A DNA stretch of 13,395 nt, from positions 1 to 13,395 of the forward strand of contig CALNCF010000472.1 of the NCBI GenBank assembly GCA_937875035.1, written 5' to 3'. The notes beneath the pieces are model-generated. The model did no database searches, had not been told where the DNA came from, and saw nothing but the letters and a program-made list of their open reading frames with translations. The translations under genes were made by a program, and so were the position numbers. Source of the DNA: an uncultured Sphingobacteriaceae bacterium. GTDB taxonomy: Bacteria; Bacteroidota; Bacteroidia; Sphingobacteriales; Sphingobacteriaceae. Shown piece after piece: positions 6,738 through 13,395 of the stretch (positions within the stretch are counted from its first letter, which is position 1; each line of letters begins with the position of its first letter).

Positions 6738-7949
6738 ATGAGAGAAGTATATATTGTTGATGGTGTACGCACACCGGTAGGAAGCTTTACCGGGAGCCTG
6801 TCGCCGGTGAGAGCCGATGACCTAGCCGTGATCGTGCTGAAAGAATTATTGAAAAGAAACCCTTCGGTGGATCCAACGGAGATCGGGGATGTGATCATGG
6901 GTTGTGCGAACCAGGCCGGGGAAGATAACCGGAACGTGGCGCGCATGGCTTCGATCATGGCCGGCTACCCTGTAACTGTTCCCGGCGTAACCGTGAATCG
7001 CTTATGCGCTTCGGGCTTGTCGGCAACGATGGACGCGGTGCGTACCATTATGACGGGCGATGCGGAGCTGATGGTATCGGGTGGAGTGGAGCACATGACG
7101 CGCGGACCCTGGGTGATGTCGAAATCGTCGACCCCTTTCGGGAAGGATGTGGAGCTGTTTGATTCGAGCTTCGGATGGAGGTTCGTGAATCCCCGTATGA
7201 AAGAATTGTTCGGTACCGACGCAATGGGCGAAACCGCCGAGAACTTAGTCGATCTGCATCATATCTCCCGCGAAGACCAGGATAAGTTTGCCCTGGCTTC
7301 TCAGCAGAAAGCAGCGGCGGCCCGTGAAAAGGGACGCTTTCAAAAAGAAATTATCGCGGTAGAAATTCCGCAGAAAAAAGGAGATCCGAAGATATTCGAC
7401 CAGGATGAATTTATCAAGCCGGCAACCAGCATGGAAGGGCTTGCGAAGCTTCGTCCCGCTTTCCGTAAAGAGGGCAGCGTAACCGCTGGAAATGCATCGG
7501 GTCTGAATGATGGTGCCGCGGCCCTGCTGCTGGCATCCGGAGAAGCCCTGAAAAAATATAACCTGAAACCGAAAGCGAAGATCATTGCTTCGGCTGTAAC
7601 GGGCGTAGAGCCCCGCATCATGGGGATCGGTCCGGTAACGGCTGCCAACAAGGCCCTGGCGAAAGCAGGCCTGCGTATGGAGGATATGGATGTGATCGAG
7701 CTGAATGAAGCCTTTGCCGCCCAGAGCCTGGCTTGTATGCGCAGCTGGGGACTGGCAGATGATGATGCCCGGGTGAACCCGAACGGTGGAGCCATCGCGA
7801 TCGGTCACCCCCTAGGTATGACCGGCGCACGGATCCTGAATTCGGCGGCTATTGAATTACAGGAACAGCATAAGAAGTACGCGTTGGTAACGATGTGTGT
7901 GGGAGTGGGCCAGGGCTATGCCGTGATCCTGCAAAATGCGGATATGTAA
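6738..7949 (+). CDS. paaJ: 3-oxoadipyl-CoA / 3-oxo-5,6-didehydrosuberyl-CoA thiolase PaaJ
   Basis: PaaJ carries out two CoA-dependent cleavages: 3-oxo-5,6-didehydrosuberyl-CoA to 2,3-didehydroadipyl-CoA plus acetyl-CoA, and 3-oxoadipyl-CoA to succinyl-CoA plus acetyl-CoA. The 403 residues match PaaJ/PcaF (about 401). The three thiolase catalytic residues are in place: C90 in NRLCASG, H357 in GHPLGMTG and C387 in CVGVGQG. NEAFAAQ and the GNASGLNDGAAA loop are also present. PaaJ and PcaF are close relatives; this neighbourhood points to PaaJ, and the enzyme may serve both pathways if the host has one for protocatechuate. Confidence 0.94.
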   Translation: MREVYIVDGVRTPVGSFTGSLSPVRADDLAVIVLKELLKRNPSVDPTEIGDVIMGCANQAGEDNRNVARMASIMAGYPVTVPGVTVNRLCASGLSATMDAVRTIMTGDAELMVSGGVEHMTRGPWVMSKSSTPFGKDVELFDSSFGWRFVNPRMKELFGTDAMGETAENLVDLHHISREDQDKFALASQQKAAAAREKGRFQKEIIAVEIPQKKGDPKIFDQDEFIKPATSMEGLAKLRPAFRKEGSVTAGNASGLNDGAAALLLASGEALKKYNLKPKAKIIASAVTGVEPRIMGIGPVTAANKALAKAGLRMEDMDVIELNEAFAAQSLACMRSWGLADDDARVNPNGGAIAIGHPLGMTGARILNSAAIELQEQHKKYALVTMCVGVGQGYAVILQNADM

Positions 7950-7965
7950 TTTAAAATTCATCACG

Positions 7966-8565
7966 ATGATCTACGAATTCAACGGCTACAGGCCGGTTAT
8001 CCATGAGAGCGCTTTTATACACCCGCAGGCGACGGTTACGGGCAATGTGATCATCGGGGCGAAGGTGTATGTAGGCCCGGGCGCGGCCATCCGCGGCGAT
8101 TGGGGCGAGATCATTATCGAGGATGGATGCAATGTGCAGGAGAACTGTACGATCCATATGTTCCCCGGAACGACCGTATTGCTGAAAGCATCCGCGCACA
8201 TCGGGCACGGCGCCATTGTGCACGGCGCTACAGTCGGGCGCAACGCCATGATCGGGATGAACGCGGTACTGATGGACGATGTGGTGATCGGTGATGAATG
8301 CATTGTGGGCGCCCTGTGCTTTGTACCCGCAAAGACGGTGATACCGGCACGTTCGGTCGTGGTGGGCAACCCCGCGAAGATCGTGAAAGAAGTAAGCGAC
8401 GAGATGATCGCCTGGAAGACCCAGGGCACCGCCCTGTACCAGCAGCTCCCTTCAGAATGCTACGCTACGCTGAAGCCCTGCGAGCCTTTGCGCGAAGTGC
8501 CTGCCGATCGTCCGAAGCAGCAGGATATATATAAGATCTGGAAGGATACACAGAAGAATTCCTGA
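7966..8565 (+). CDS. paaY: Hexapeptide-repeat thioesterase PaaY (gamma-carbonic-anhydrase fold)
   Basis: PaaY is a left-handed beta-helix protein that, in characterised systems, hydrolyses the dead-end CoA ester formed from oxepin-CoA (2-hydroxycyclohepta-1,4,6-triene-1-formyl-CoA), relieving CoA trapping. From ATG 7966 it has 199 residues (196 in E. coli). Hexapeptide repeats run from about 13 to 140. H64, H81 and H86 match the metal-ligand pattern of gamma-class proteins, the last two within HIGHGAIVHG. The tail SDEMIAWKTQGTALYQ...PLREV is characteristic of PaaY. An in-frame ATG at 7936 would overlap the paaJ end and add residues not seen in the family. It lies between paaJ and paaZ. Confidence 0.94.
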   Translation: MIYEFNGYRPVIHESAFIHPQATVTGNVIIGAKVYVGPGAAIRGDWGEIIIEDGCNVQENCTIHMFPGTTVLLKASAHIGHGAIVHGATVGRNAMIGMNAVLMDDVVIGDECIVGALCFVPAKTVIPARSVVVGNPAKIVKEVSDEMIAWKTQGTALYQQLPSECYATLKPCEPLREVPADRPKQQDIYKIWKDTQKNS

Positions 8566-8621
8566 TCACCTGTTAAAAAAGAATACACGAAAAATAGAGA
8601 ACCTATAACAAGGGAAAGATC

Positions 8622-10673
8622 ATGATAAAATTAAAAAACTACGCGGCCGGTGAATGGGTAGAGGGTACCGGTACAGGAACGGATCTGTTCAACTCCATCA
8701 CCGGGGAAAAAATATTTGAGGCCAGCAGCGCGGGTCTTGATTTTGGAATGATGATGGACTACGCCCGCAGAACAGGCGGTCCGGCATTGCGCCGTATGAC
8801 CTTTCATGAACGCGGAAGAATGCTGAAAGCGTTAGCGCTGCACCTGAATGAAAAGAAGGAATCATTTTATAAAGTAAGCTGGGCGACGGGTGCGACCCGG
8901 GCCGACAGCTGGATCGATATTGAAGGCGGGATCGGTAACCTGTTCGCTTACGCGAGCCTGAGAAAACAGTTCCCCGACGAAACCTATTACGTGGATGGAG
9001 AGGTGGCGAAGCTTTCCAAAGAGGGCACTTTCATCGGGCATCATATAACCGTACCTAAAGAAGGGGTCGCGATCCATATCAACGCTTACAATTTCCCGGT
9101 GTGGGGAATGCTGGAGAAGATCGCGGTGAACCTGCTGGCAGGAATGCCTGCTATTGTAAAGCCAGCCACGGTCACTTCCTTTTTAACGGAAGCGGTGGTG
9201 CAGGAGATCATCAGCTCAGGTATCTTGCCTGAAGGCGCTTTACAGCTGATCTGCGGAAGCGCGAACGGCATACTGGATCATGTTATGTCGCAGGATGTGG
9301 TCACCTTTACAGGCTCCGCGTCTACGGGGATGAAGCTGAAAGTTCACCCGAAGATCATTTCCGAATCGGTGCCTTTCAATCTCGAGGCCGATTCGCTGAA
9401 TGCCTCTGTTTTAGGGGCTGATGCGGTTCCGGGTACACCGGAATTCGACCTGTTCATCAAGGAGATCACCCGGGAGATCACCATCAAAGCCGGGCAGAAA
9501 TGTACGGCAGTGCGAAGGATCATTGTTCCTGAAAAGCTGGTAGAAGATGTGCAGATCGCCTTAGGGCAGCGCCTCGCGAAGACCACGGTAGGTGATCCGA
9601 ATGTAGAGGGTGTGCGCATGGGCTCGCTGGCGGGTAAGGAGCAATTGAAAGATGTGAAAGACCGTGTGCATGAGCTTGCCAAAACACAGGAGATCGTATT
9701 CGGGAATATTGATGAGGTGGCGGTCACAGGCGCCGATGCGAAAGCAGGCGCGTTCATGTCGCCGATCCTCTTCCTGAACAAGGACCCGTTCCGGTTCCAG
9801 GATTGTCATAACATTGAAGCCTTCGGACCAGTGAGCACCATTCTTCCCTATAAAACCACGGAAGAAGCGGTGGAACTGGTGAAGATGGGCAAGGGTTCGC
9901 TGGTATGCTCGATCGTAACAGCGGATGACCGCATTGCCCGTGATTTTGTGTTGGGCGCGGCGGCTTATCACGGACGTATTTTGGTATTGAATGCCGATTG
10001 TGCGAAAGAGAGCACCGGGCATGGTTCACCGATGCCGATGCTGACGCATGGCGGCCCGGGAAGAGCCGGAGGTGGCGAGGAGATGGGTGGTAAGCGTGGT
10101 GTGTTCCATTACATGCAGCGCACGGCTATACAGGGTTCACCTACGACCTTGACCGCGATCACAAACGTATACCAATATGGAGGCAAACAGACAGAAAAAG
10201 AGGTGCACGTCTTCCGTAAATATTTTGAAGATATCGAGATCGGGGAAACGGTGATCACCGCGAAGCGTACCGTAACGGAAGCAGACATTGTAAACTTTTC
10301 GAATGTAAGCTGGGATCATTTCTATGCGCATACGGACGCGACCTCTCTGGATGGTACCATTTTCGAAGGCAGGGTAGCGCATGGTTATTTTGTGCTGGCC
10401 GCTGCCGCGGGATTGTTCGTGGATGCGAAGAAAGGCCCTGTATTGCTGAACTACGGACTGGACGAATGCCGCTTCACGAAGCCTGTATACCCGGGTATGA
10501 CGATCGGAGTGAGGCTGACCGTGAAAGAAAAGACCGACCAGGAAAAACGGAATGAAGAGGATGTAGCCAAAGGCATCGTGAAATTCCTGGTAGATGTATA
10601 TGATGAAACTGGAGAAACCGTTGCGATCGCTACGATCCTGACCATGGTGAAGAAGCGGGATCAGTCGCGGTAA
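8622..10673 (+). CDS. paaZ: Bifunctional oxepin-CoA hydrolase / semialdehyde dehydrogenase PaaZ
   Basis: PaaZ opens oxepin-CoA by hydrolysis and then oxidises the resulting semialdehyde to 3-oxo-5,6-didehydrosuberyl-CoA with NADP+. The 683 residues match E. coli (681). The aldehyde dehydrogenase domain spans about 1-520, with E255 (NLEAD) and catalytic C294 (GQKC), each one position from E. coli E256 and C295. The MaoC-type (R)-hydratase domain spans about 530-680, with D565 and H570 (SWDHFYAHTD) and the VAHGYF helix. Both active sites appear intact, so neither half seems degenerate. AAGGGA lies upstream of the ATG. It ends the operon and is followed by a large palindrome. Confidence 0.97.
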   Translation: MIKLKNYAAGEWVEGTGTGTDLFNSITGEKIFEASSAGLDFGMMMDYARRTGGPALRRMTFHERGRMLKALALHLNEKKESFYKVSWATGATRADSWIDIEGGIGNLFAYASLRKQFPDETYYVDGEVAKLSKEGTFIGHHITVPKEGVAIHINAYNFPVWGMLEKIAVNLLAGMPAIVKPATVTSFLTEAVVQEIISSGILPEGALQLICGSANGILDHVMSQDVVTFTGSASTGMKLKVHPKIISESVPFNLEADSLNASVLGADAVPGTPEFDLFIKEITREITIKAGQKCTAVRRIIVPEKLVEDVQIALGQRLAKTTVGDPNVEGVRMGSLAGKEQLKDVKDRVHELAKTQEIVFGNIDEVAVTGADAKAGAFMSPILFLNKDPFRFQDCHNIEAFGPVSTILPYKTTEEAVELVKMGKGSLVCSIVTADDRIARDFVLGAAAYHGRILVLNADCAKESTGHGSPMPMLTHGGPGRAGGGEEMGGKRGVFHYMQRTAIQGSPTTLTAITNVYQYGGKQTEKEVHVFRKYFEDIEIGETVITAKRTVTEADIVNFSNVSWDHFYAHTDATSLDGTIFEGRVAHGYFVLAAAAGLFVDAKKGPVLLNYGLDECRFTKPVYPGMTIGVRLTVKEKTDQEKRNEEDVAKGIVKFLVDVYDETGETVAIATILTMVKKRDQSR

Positions 10674-10698
10674 GAAGAATGAATGATGAATATTTTGC

Positions 10699-10734
10699 CG
10701 TGCGGGGCACCGGAAATTTCCGGTGCCCCGCACG
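10699..10734. terminator. 36-base perfect palindrome after paaZ, probable terminator
   Basis: Each base from 10699 to 10716 pairs with its partner from 10734 back to 10717, giving 18-base arms with no loop or mismatch. The left arm begins CGTGCGGGGCACCGG and the centre is AAATTT. It starts 25 bases after the paaZ stop and precedes a new promoter, as a terminator would. However, only GCTGTTTA follows, not a proper T run, so it may instead act as a 3' stabiliser or a protein-binding site. Confidence 0.6.
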
Positions 10735-10763
10735 CTGTTTACAGGGAGGACGGACAAGAGGCA

Positions 10764-10793
10764 TTTCACGATCCAAATCTTCCTGTATCTTTG
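10764..10793 (+). promoter_or_regulatory. Bacteroidota-type promoter for the crotonase gene
   Basis: TTTC (10764-10767, one mismatch to TTTG), an 18-base spacer and TATCTTTG (10786-10793) match the TTTG/TAnnTTTG consensus. The ATG lies 28 bases further at 10822. It implies the hydratase gene is transcribed separately from the paa operon. Confidence 0.65.
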
Positions 10794-10821
10794 CCGCAGA
10801 ACTTAAACACAAAGATTTTAT

Positions 10822-11583
10822 ATGATACAGGAAGGGAACGTAGTATCGGTTATCGAAAATGGCATTGCGACCATCACCTTTTCTCACCCGCAGAGCAATT
10901 CCCTGCCGGGTGCGGTATTGAGAACACTGGCGGCTGAAATTACCAGGGCAGGAGAGAACCCGGAAGCGAAGGTGATCGTGCTGGCCAGCGAAGGGGAGAA
11001 AACCTTTTGCGCGGGCGCCAGCTTCGATGAGCTGATCTCGATCAAGGACCTGGAAACAGGCAAGGTATTCTTTTCAGGATTCGCAGGTGTAATTAACGCC
11101 ATGCGTAAGGCTCCGAAATTTGTGATCGCAAGAGTGCAGGGGAAGGCGGTAGGCGGTGGTGTGGGGATTGCCTCGGCCGCAGATTACACCCTGGCTACAG
11201 AGGCTGCTTCGGTGAAGCTGAGCGAGCTGGCGGTGGGTATCGGACCCTTCGTGGTAGGACCGGCCGTAGAACGCAAGGTCGGCTCGGCCTCTTTCTGCCA
11301 ACTGGCCATTAATGCCACGGAATGGCAAACCGCATCCTGGGCGCGTGAAAAAGGATTATACGCAGAGGTGTTCGCGGATATTGCGGGCCTGGATCAGGCG
11401 GTGCACACGCTGGCTAAGCGCCTGGCGGCTTCGAACCCGGAAGCGATGATGTTATTGAAGAAAGCAGCCTGGACCGGAACGGATCACTGGGATACCCTGC
11501 TGATCGAACGTGCGGAGATGAGCGGTAAGCTGGTGCTTTCCGACTTTACCGTCAATGCGATCAACCAGTTCAAATCAAAATAA
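10822..11583 (+). CDS. Enoyl-CoA hydratase/isomerase family protein, LiuC-like; possible PaaF role
   Basis: This is a 253-residue crotonase-fold protein. FCAGASFDEL (62-71) and the oxyanion-hole loop GKAVGGGVG (107-115) are clear. Of the two catalytic glutamates of classical hydratases, the first position is Gly (G115 in GGGVG), while the second is kept (E135 in KLSELAVGIGP). That pattern, and the GIGPFVVGPAVE stretch replacing the usual IPGAGGTQ, resembles methylglutaconyl-CoA hydratases (LiuC) rather than E. coli PaaF. Position after paaZ and the lack of another hydratase suggest it may hydrate 2,3-didehydroadipyl-CoA. A role in leucine breakdown, fitting the neighbouring E1 gene, is equally arguable. 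It has its own promoter and terminator. The family is certain, the substrate is not. Confidence 0.88.
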   Translation: MIQEGNVVSVIENGIATITFSHPQSNSLPGAVLRTLAAEITRAGENPEAKVIVLASEGEKTFCAGASFDELISIKDLETGKVFFSGFAGVINAMRKAPKFVIARVQGKAVGGGVGIASAADYTLATEAASVKLSELAVGIGPFVVGPAVERKVGSASFCQLAINATEWQTASWAREKGLYAEVFADIAGLDQAVHTLAKRLAASNPEAMMLLKKAAWTGTDHWDTLLIERAEMSGKLVLSDFTVNAINQFKSK

Positions 11584-11606
11584 GTATTAAGCTGAAGAAA
11601 TGGCTG

Positions 11607-11639
11607 AAGGGATGGGCACGTGGTGCTCATCCCTTTTTT
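11607..11639 (+). terminator. Intrinsic terminator after the crotonase gene
   Basis: The stem AAGGGATGGGCAC (11607-11619) pairs with GTGCTCATCCCTT (11623-11635) around the loop GTG, with one G-U pair, and runs into six T at 11634-11639. It lies 23 bases after the stop at 11583. This is a textbook rho-independent terminator. Confidence 0.9.
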
Positions 11640-11721
11640 ATGGATATGAACCTGCCTTTTGAAGCAGATGTCTGCCTAATAAATGGCTAATCAGTAGTTT
11701 ATGGGCTTAAAGGGATAAAGA

Positions 11722-11753
11722 TTCAGTACAATTCACTGAAAATCCTAAATTTG
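11722..11753 (+). promoter_or_regulatory. Promoter -7 element with adjacent inverted repeat, upstream of the E1 gene
   Basis: TAAATTTG at 11746-11753 matches the Bacteroidota -7 element, 19 bases before the ATG at 11773. No good TTTG -33 box is seen at the right distance. An inverted repeat TTCAGT (11722-11727), N7, ACTGAA (11735-11740) fills the spacer and -33 region and could be an operator. The 12-base core TAAATTTGCTGT is identical to that of the paaA promoter. Confidence 0.5.
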
Positions 11754-11772
11754 CTGTTTTCCAAAACTATTG

Positions 11773-13395
11773 ATGTTGTCCTTTACAAAGAATAAGCCCC
11801 AGTCTGCTATTTCAGAAGCGCTGCTCCTGAAGGCCTGGAAATCGATGTGCACGGCGAAAGCTATGGCCGAGCTGTACGAAGCGAACAAGGAAGTCACCGC
11901 GAAATATGTGCATGCCACATCACGCGGTCATGAAGCCATCCAGCTGGCATTAGGGCTGCAGCTCAAACCGCAGGATTATCTGTCGGCCTACTACCGCGAC
12001 GATTCGATGCTGCTGGGCATCGGCCTGACCCCATACGACCTGATGCTGCAATTGCTGGCTAAAAGAGATGATCCTTTTTCAGGTGGACGCACCTATTATG
12101 CGCATCCCAGCCTGAAACGCGACGACATGCCTAAGATCCCGCACCAGAGCTCGGCGACGGGTATGCAGGCGATCCCGACCACAGGGCTTGCCATGGGCAT
12201 TCAATACCTGGAGAAACAAAACCTGGCAGCGGAAAGCGATGAGAAGCCAGTAGTGGTATGCTCCCTGGGCGATGCCTGCATTACTGAGGGTGAAGTAGCG
12301 GAGGCTTTCCAGATGGCCGTGCTGAAGAAGCTGCCTGTTCTGTACCTGGTGCAGGATAACGAATGGGATATTTCGGCGAATGCCCGCGAGATCCGCGCGA
12401 TGGATGCGCCGGAATATGCGCAGGGCTTTAAAGGGCTGGAGGTGCGCAGCATCGACGGGACCGATTTTATTCAATCATACGAAACAATACAGGAGGTGAT
12501 CGACTGCATCCGCAGGGAGCGCCGCCCCTTCCTGGTACATGCCAGGGTACCCTTGCTCAATCACCATACCTCGGGGGTTCGTAAGGAGTGGTACCGTGAC
12601 GACCTGGAGGAAGCTGCAAAACGCGATCCCTTCCCTAAATTTAAGATACAACTGATCGACCTGGACATCGGCATTGAAACGCTGGATGCTTTGGAGCAGG
12701 AGGCTGCCGAACTGGTGAGCGCTGATTACGCGCGCGCCTTGCAGGCCGAGGACCCTCGTCCGGAGGACCTCTTCACCCACGACTTCGCGCCGACCCCGGT
12801 AACGGAGGAAACAGGGGTGCGTGAGCCGGCAGGCAAGCAACCTACGGTCATGGTGGATTCCGCGCTATTCGCGGTGCAGGAATTAATGGCTAAGCACCCG
12901 GAATGTCTGTTATACGGGCAGGATGTGGGCGGAAGGCTGGGAGGTGTGTTCCGCGAAGCGGCAACCCTGGCCCAGAAGTTCGGCGACGACCGTGTTTTCA
13001 ATACCCCGATCCAGGAAGCATTTATCATCGGAAGCACGGTGGGAATGTCGGCCGCGGGCTGCAAGCCTATTGTGGAGGTGCAGTTTGCTGATTATATCTG
13101 GCCGGGCCTGAACCAGCTCTTTACAGAGGTGTCGCGCTCCTGCTATTTATCGAATGGGAAATGGCCGGTAAGCTGTATTATCCGGGTGCCGATCGGTGCC
13201 TACGGAAGCGGTGGCCCGTATCATTCTTCTTCGGTGGAATCGGTGCTGGCAAATATCCGTGGCATCAAGATCTGCTATCCTTCAACAGGAGCCGACCTGA
13301 AAGGCCTGATGAAGGCTGCTTACTACGACCCGAACCCGGTGGTGATGCTGGAGCATAAAGGCTTGTACTGGTCGAAGATCAAGGGAACGGAAGAC
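11773..13395 (+). CDS. Fused 2-oxoacid dehydrogenase E1 (alpha+beta), probably branched-chain type; 3' end outside window
   Basis: The frame is open for 541 codons from ATG 11773 to the window end with no stop. Residues about 15-290 are an E1-alpha domain with the thiamine diphosphate motif GDACITEGE (166-174) through QDNEWDIS (194-201); GDA replaces the common GDG. A linker of about 60 residues follows, then an E1-beta domain from about 356, with LLYGQDVGGRLGGVF (379-393), TPIQEAFIIGSTVGMSAAG (411-429), QFADYIWPGLNQ and HSSSVES. The chain is probably 650-700 residues when complete. Such single-chain E1 proteins are frequent in Bacteroidota and decarboxylate 2-oxo acids, usually branched-chain ones, passing the acyl group to a lipoyl E2. 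The substrate is inferred from annotation habit, not from visible residues. No E2 or E3 gene is in view. Confidence 0.9.
   Translation, partial: MLSFTKNKPQSAISEALLLKAWKSMCTAKAMAELYEANKEVTAKYVHATSRGHEAIQLALGLQLKPQDYLSAYYRDDSMLLGIGLTPYDLMLQLLAKRDDPFSGGRTYYAHPSLKRDDMPKIPHQSSATGMQAIPTTGLAMGIQYLEKQNLAAESDEKPVVVCSLGDACITEGEVAEAFQMAVLKKLPVLYLVQDNEWDISANAREIRAMDAPEYAQGFKGLEVRSIDGTDFIQSYETIQEVIDCIRRERRPFLVHARVPLLNHHTSGVRKEWYRDDLEEAAKRDPFPKFKIQLIDLDIGIETLDALEQEAAELVSADYARALQAEDPRPEDLFTHDFAPTPVTEETGVREPAGKQPTVMVDSALFAVQELMAKHPECLLYGQDVGGRLGGVFREAATLAQKFGDDRVFNTPIQEAFIIGSTVGMSAAGCKPIVEVQFADYIWPGLNQLFTEVSRSCYLSNGKWPVSCIIRVPIGAYGSGGPYHSSSVESVLANIRGIKICYPSTGADLKGLMKAAYYDPNPVVMLEHKGLYWSKIKGTED

Noticed and set aside
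7245..7808. 187-codon minus-strand frame opposite paaJ
   Set aside because: It is a shadow of the thiolase gene; its composition reflects reverse-complement codons.
7936..7965. Earlier ATG for paaY at 7936
   Set aside because: It overlaps the end of paaJ, and the added residues are not part of PaaY proteins.
10137..10769. 210-codon minus-strand frame opposite the paaZ end and the palindrome
   Set aside because: Most of it lies opposite the PaaZ MaoC domain and it reads through the palindrome; no motif was seen.
10683..10937. 84-codon plus-strand frame between paaZ and the crotonase gene
   Set aside because: It spans the palindrome and a promoter and overlaps the crotonase start in another frame.
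11664..11675. Short inverted repeat GCAGA-TG-TCTGC after the terminator
   Set aside because: Five-base arms with a 2-base centre are expected by chance, and nothing nearby supports a function.

Overview
The window carries a nearly complete aerobic phenylacetyl-CoA degradation (paa) gene cluster. It is followed by a stand-alone crotonase-family hydratase and the first 541 codons of a fused 2-oxoacid dehydrogenase E1. The likely host is a member of the Bacteroidota, perhaps a Chitinophaga-like lineage. The reasons are three matches to the Bacteroidota -7 promoter element (TAnnTTTG, two of them with a good TTTG-like -33 box), the general lack of strong Shine-Dalgarno sequences, and the single-chain alpha/beta E1 common in that phylum. 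The lineage below phylum is a guess. I saw no tRNA, rRNA, CRISPR array, insertion sequence or other sign of mobility, and no gene-free stretch exceeds about 200 bases.

Layout. Minus strand, 1-1522: paaE (reductase of the phenylacetyl-CoA epoxidase), then a short-chain dehydrogenase cut by the window edge. Plus strand, 1680-10673: paaA-paaB-paaC-paaD-paaG-paaH-paaI-paaJ-paaY-paaZ, tightly packed and probably one operon. The intergenic region 1523-1679 holds two divergent promoter candidates and a repeat cluster that could be an operator. A 25-base hairpin separates paaC from paaD, and a perfect 36-base palindrome follows paaZ. Plus strand, 10822-11583: a LiuC-type enoyl-CoA hydratase with its own promoter and a good intrinsic terminator. 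Plus strand, 11773-end: the E1 alpha/beta fusion.

How the genes work together. PaaABC with PaaE epoxidises the ring of phenylacetyl-CoA, and PaaD helps mature the iron-sulfur parts. PaaG isomerises the epoxide to oxepin-CoA. PaaZ opens the ring and oxidises the aldehyde. PaaJ, PaaG, PaaH and a hydratase complete beta-oxidation-like steps to acetyl-CoA and succinyl-CoA. PaaI and PaaY are thioesterases that clear stalled or toxic CoA esters. The ligase PaaK, a regulator and a canonical PaaF are absent here. The crotonase at 10822 is the only local candidate for the PaaF step, but its active site and its own transcription unit leave that open.

This is a known pathway in a lineage-specific arrangement; I do not see a wholly new system. 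The points most worth checking are the paaE/paaA control region, the two unusual palindromes and the identity of the PaaF activity.
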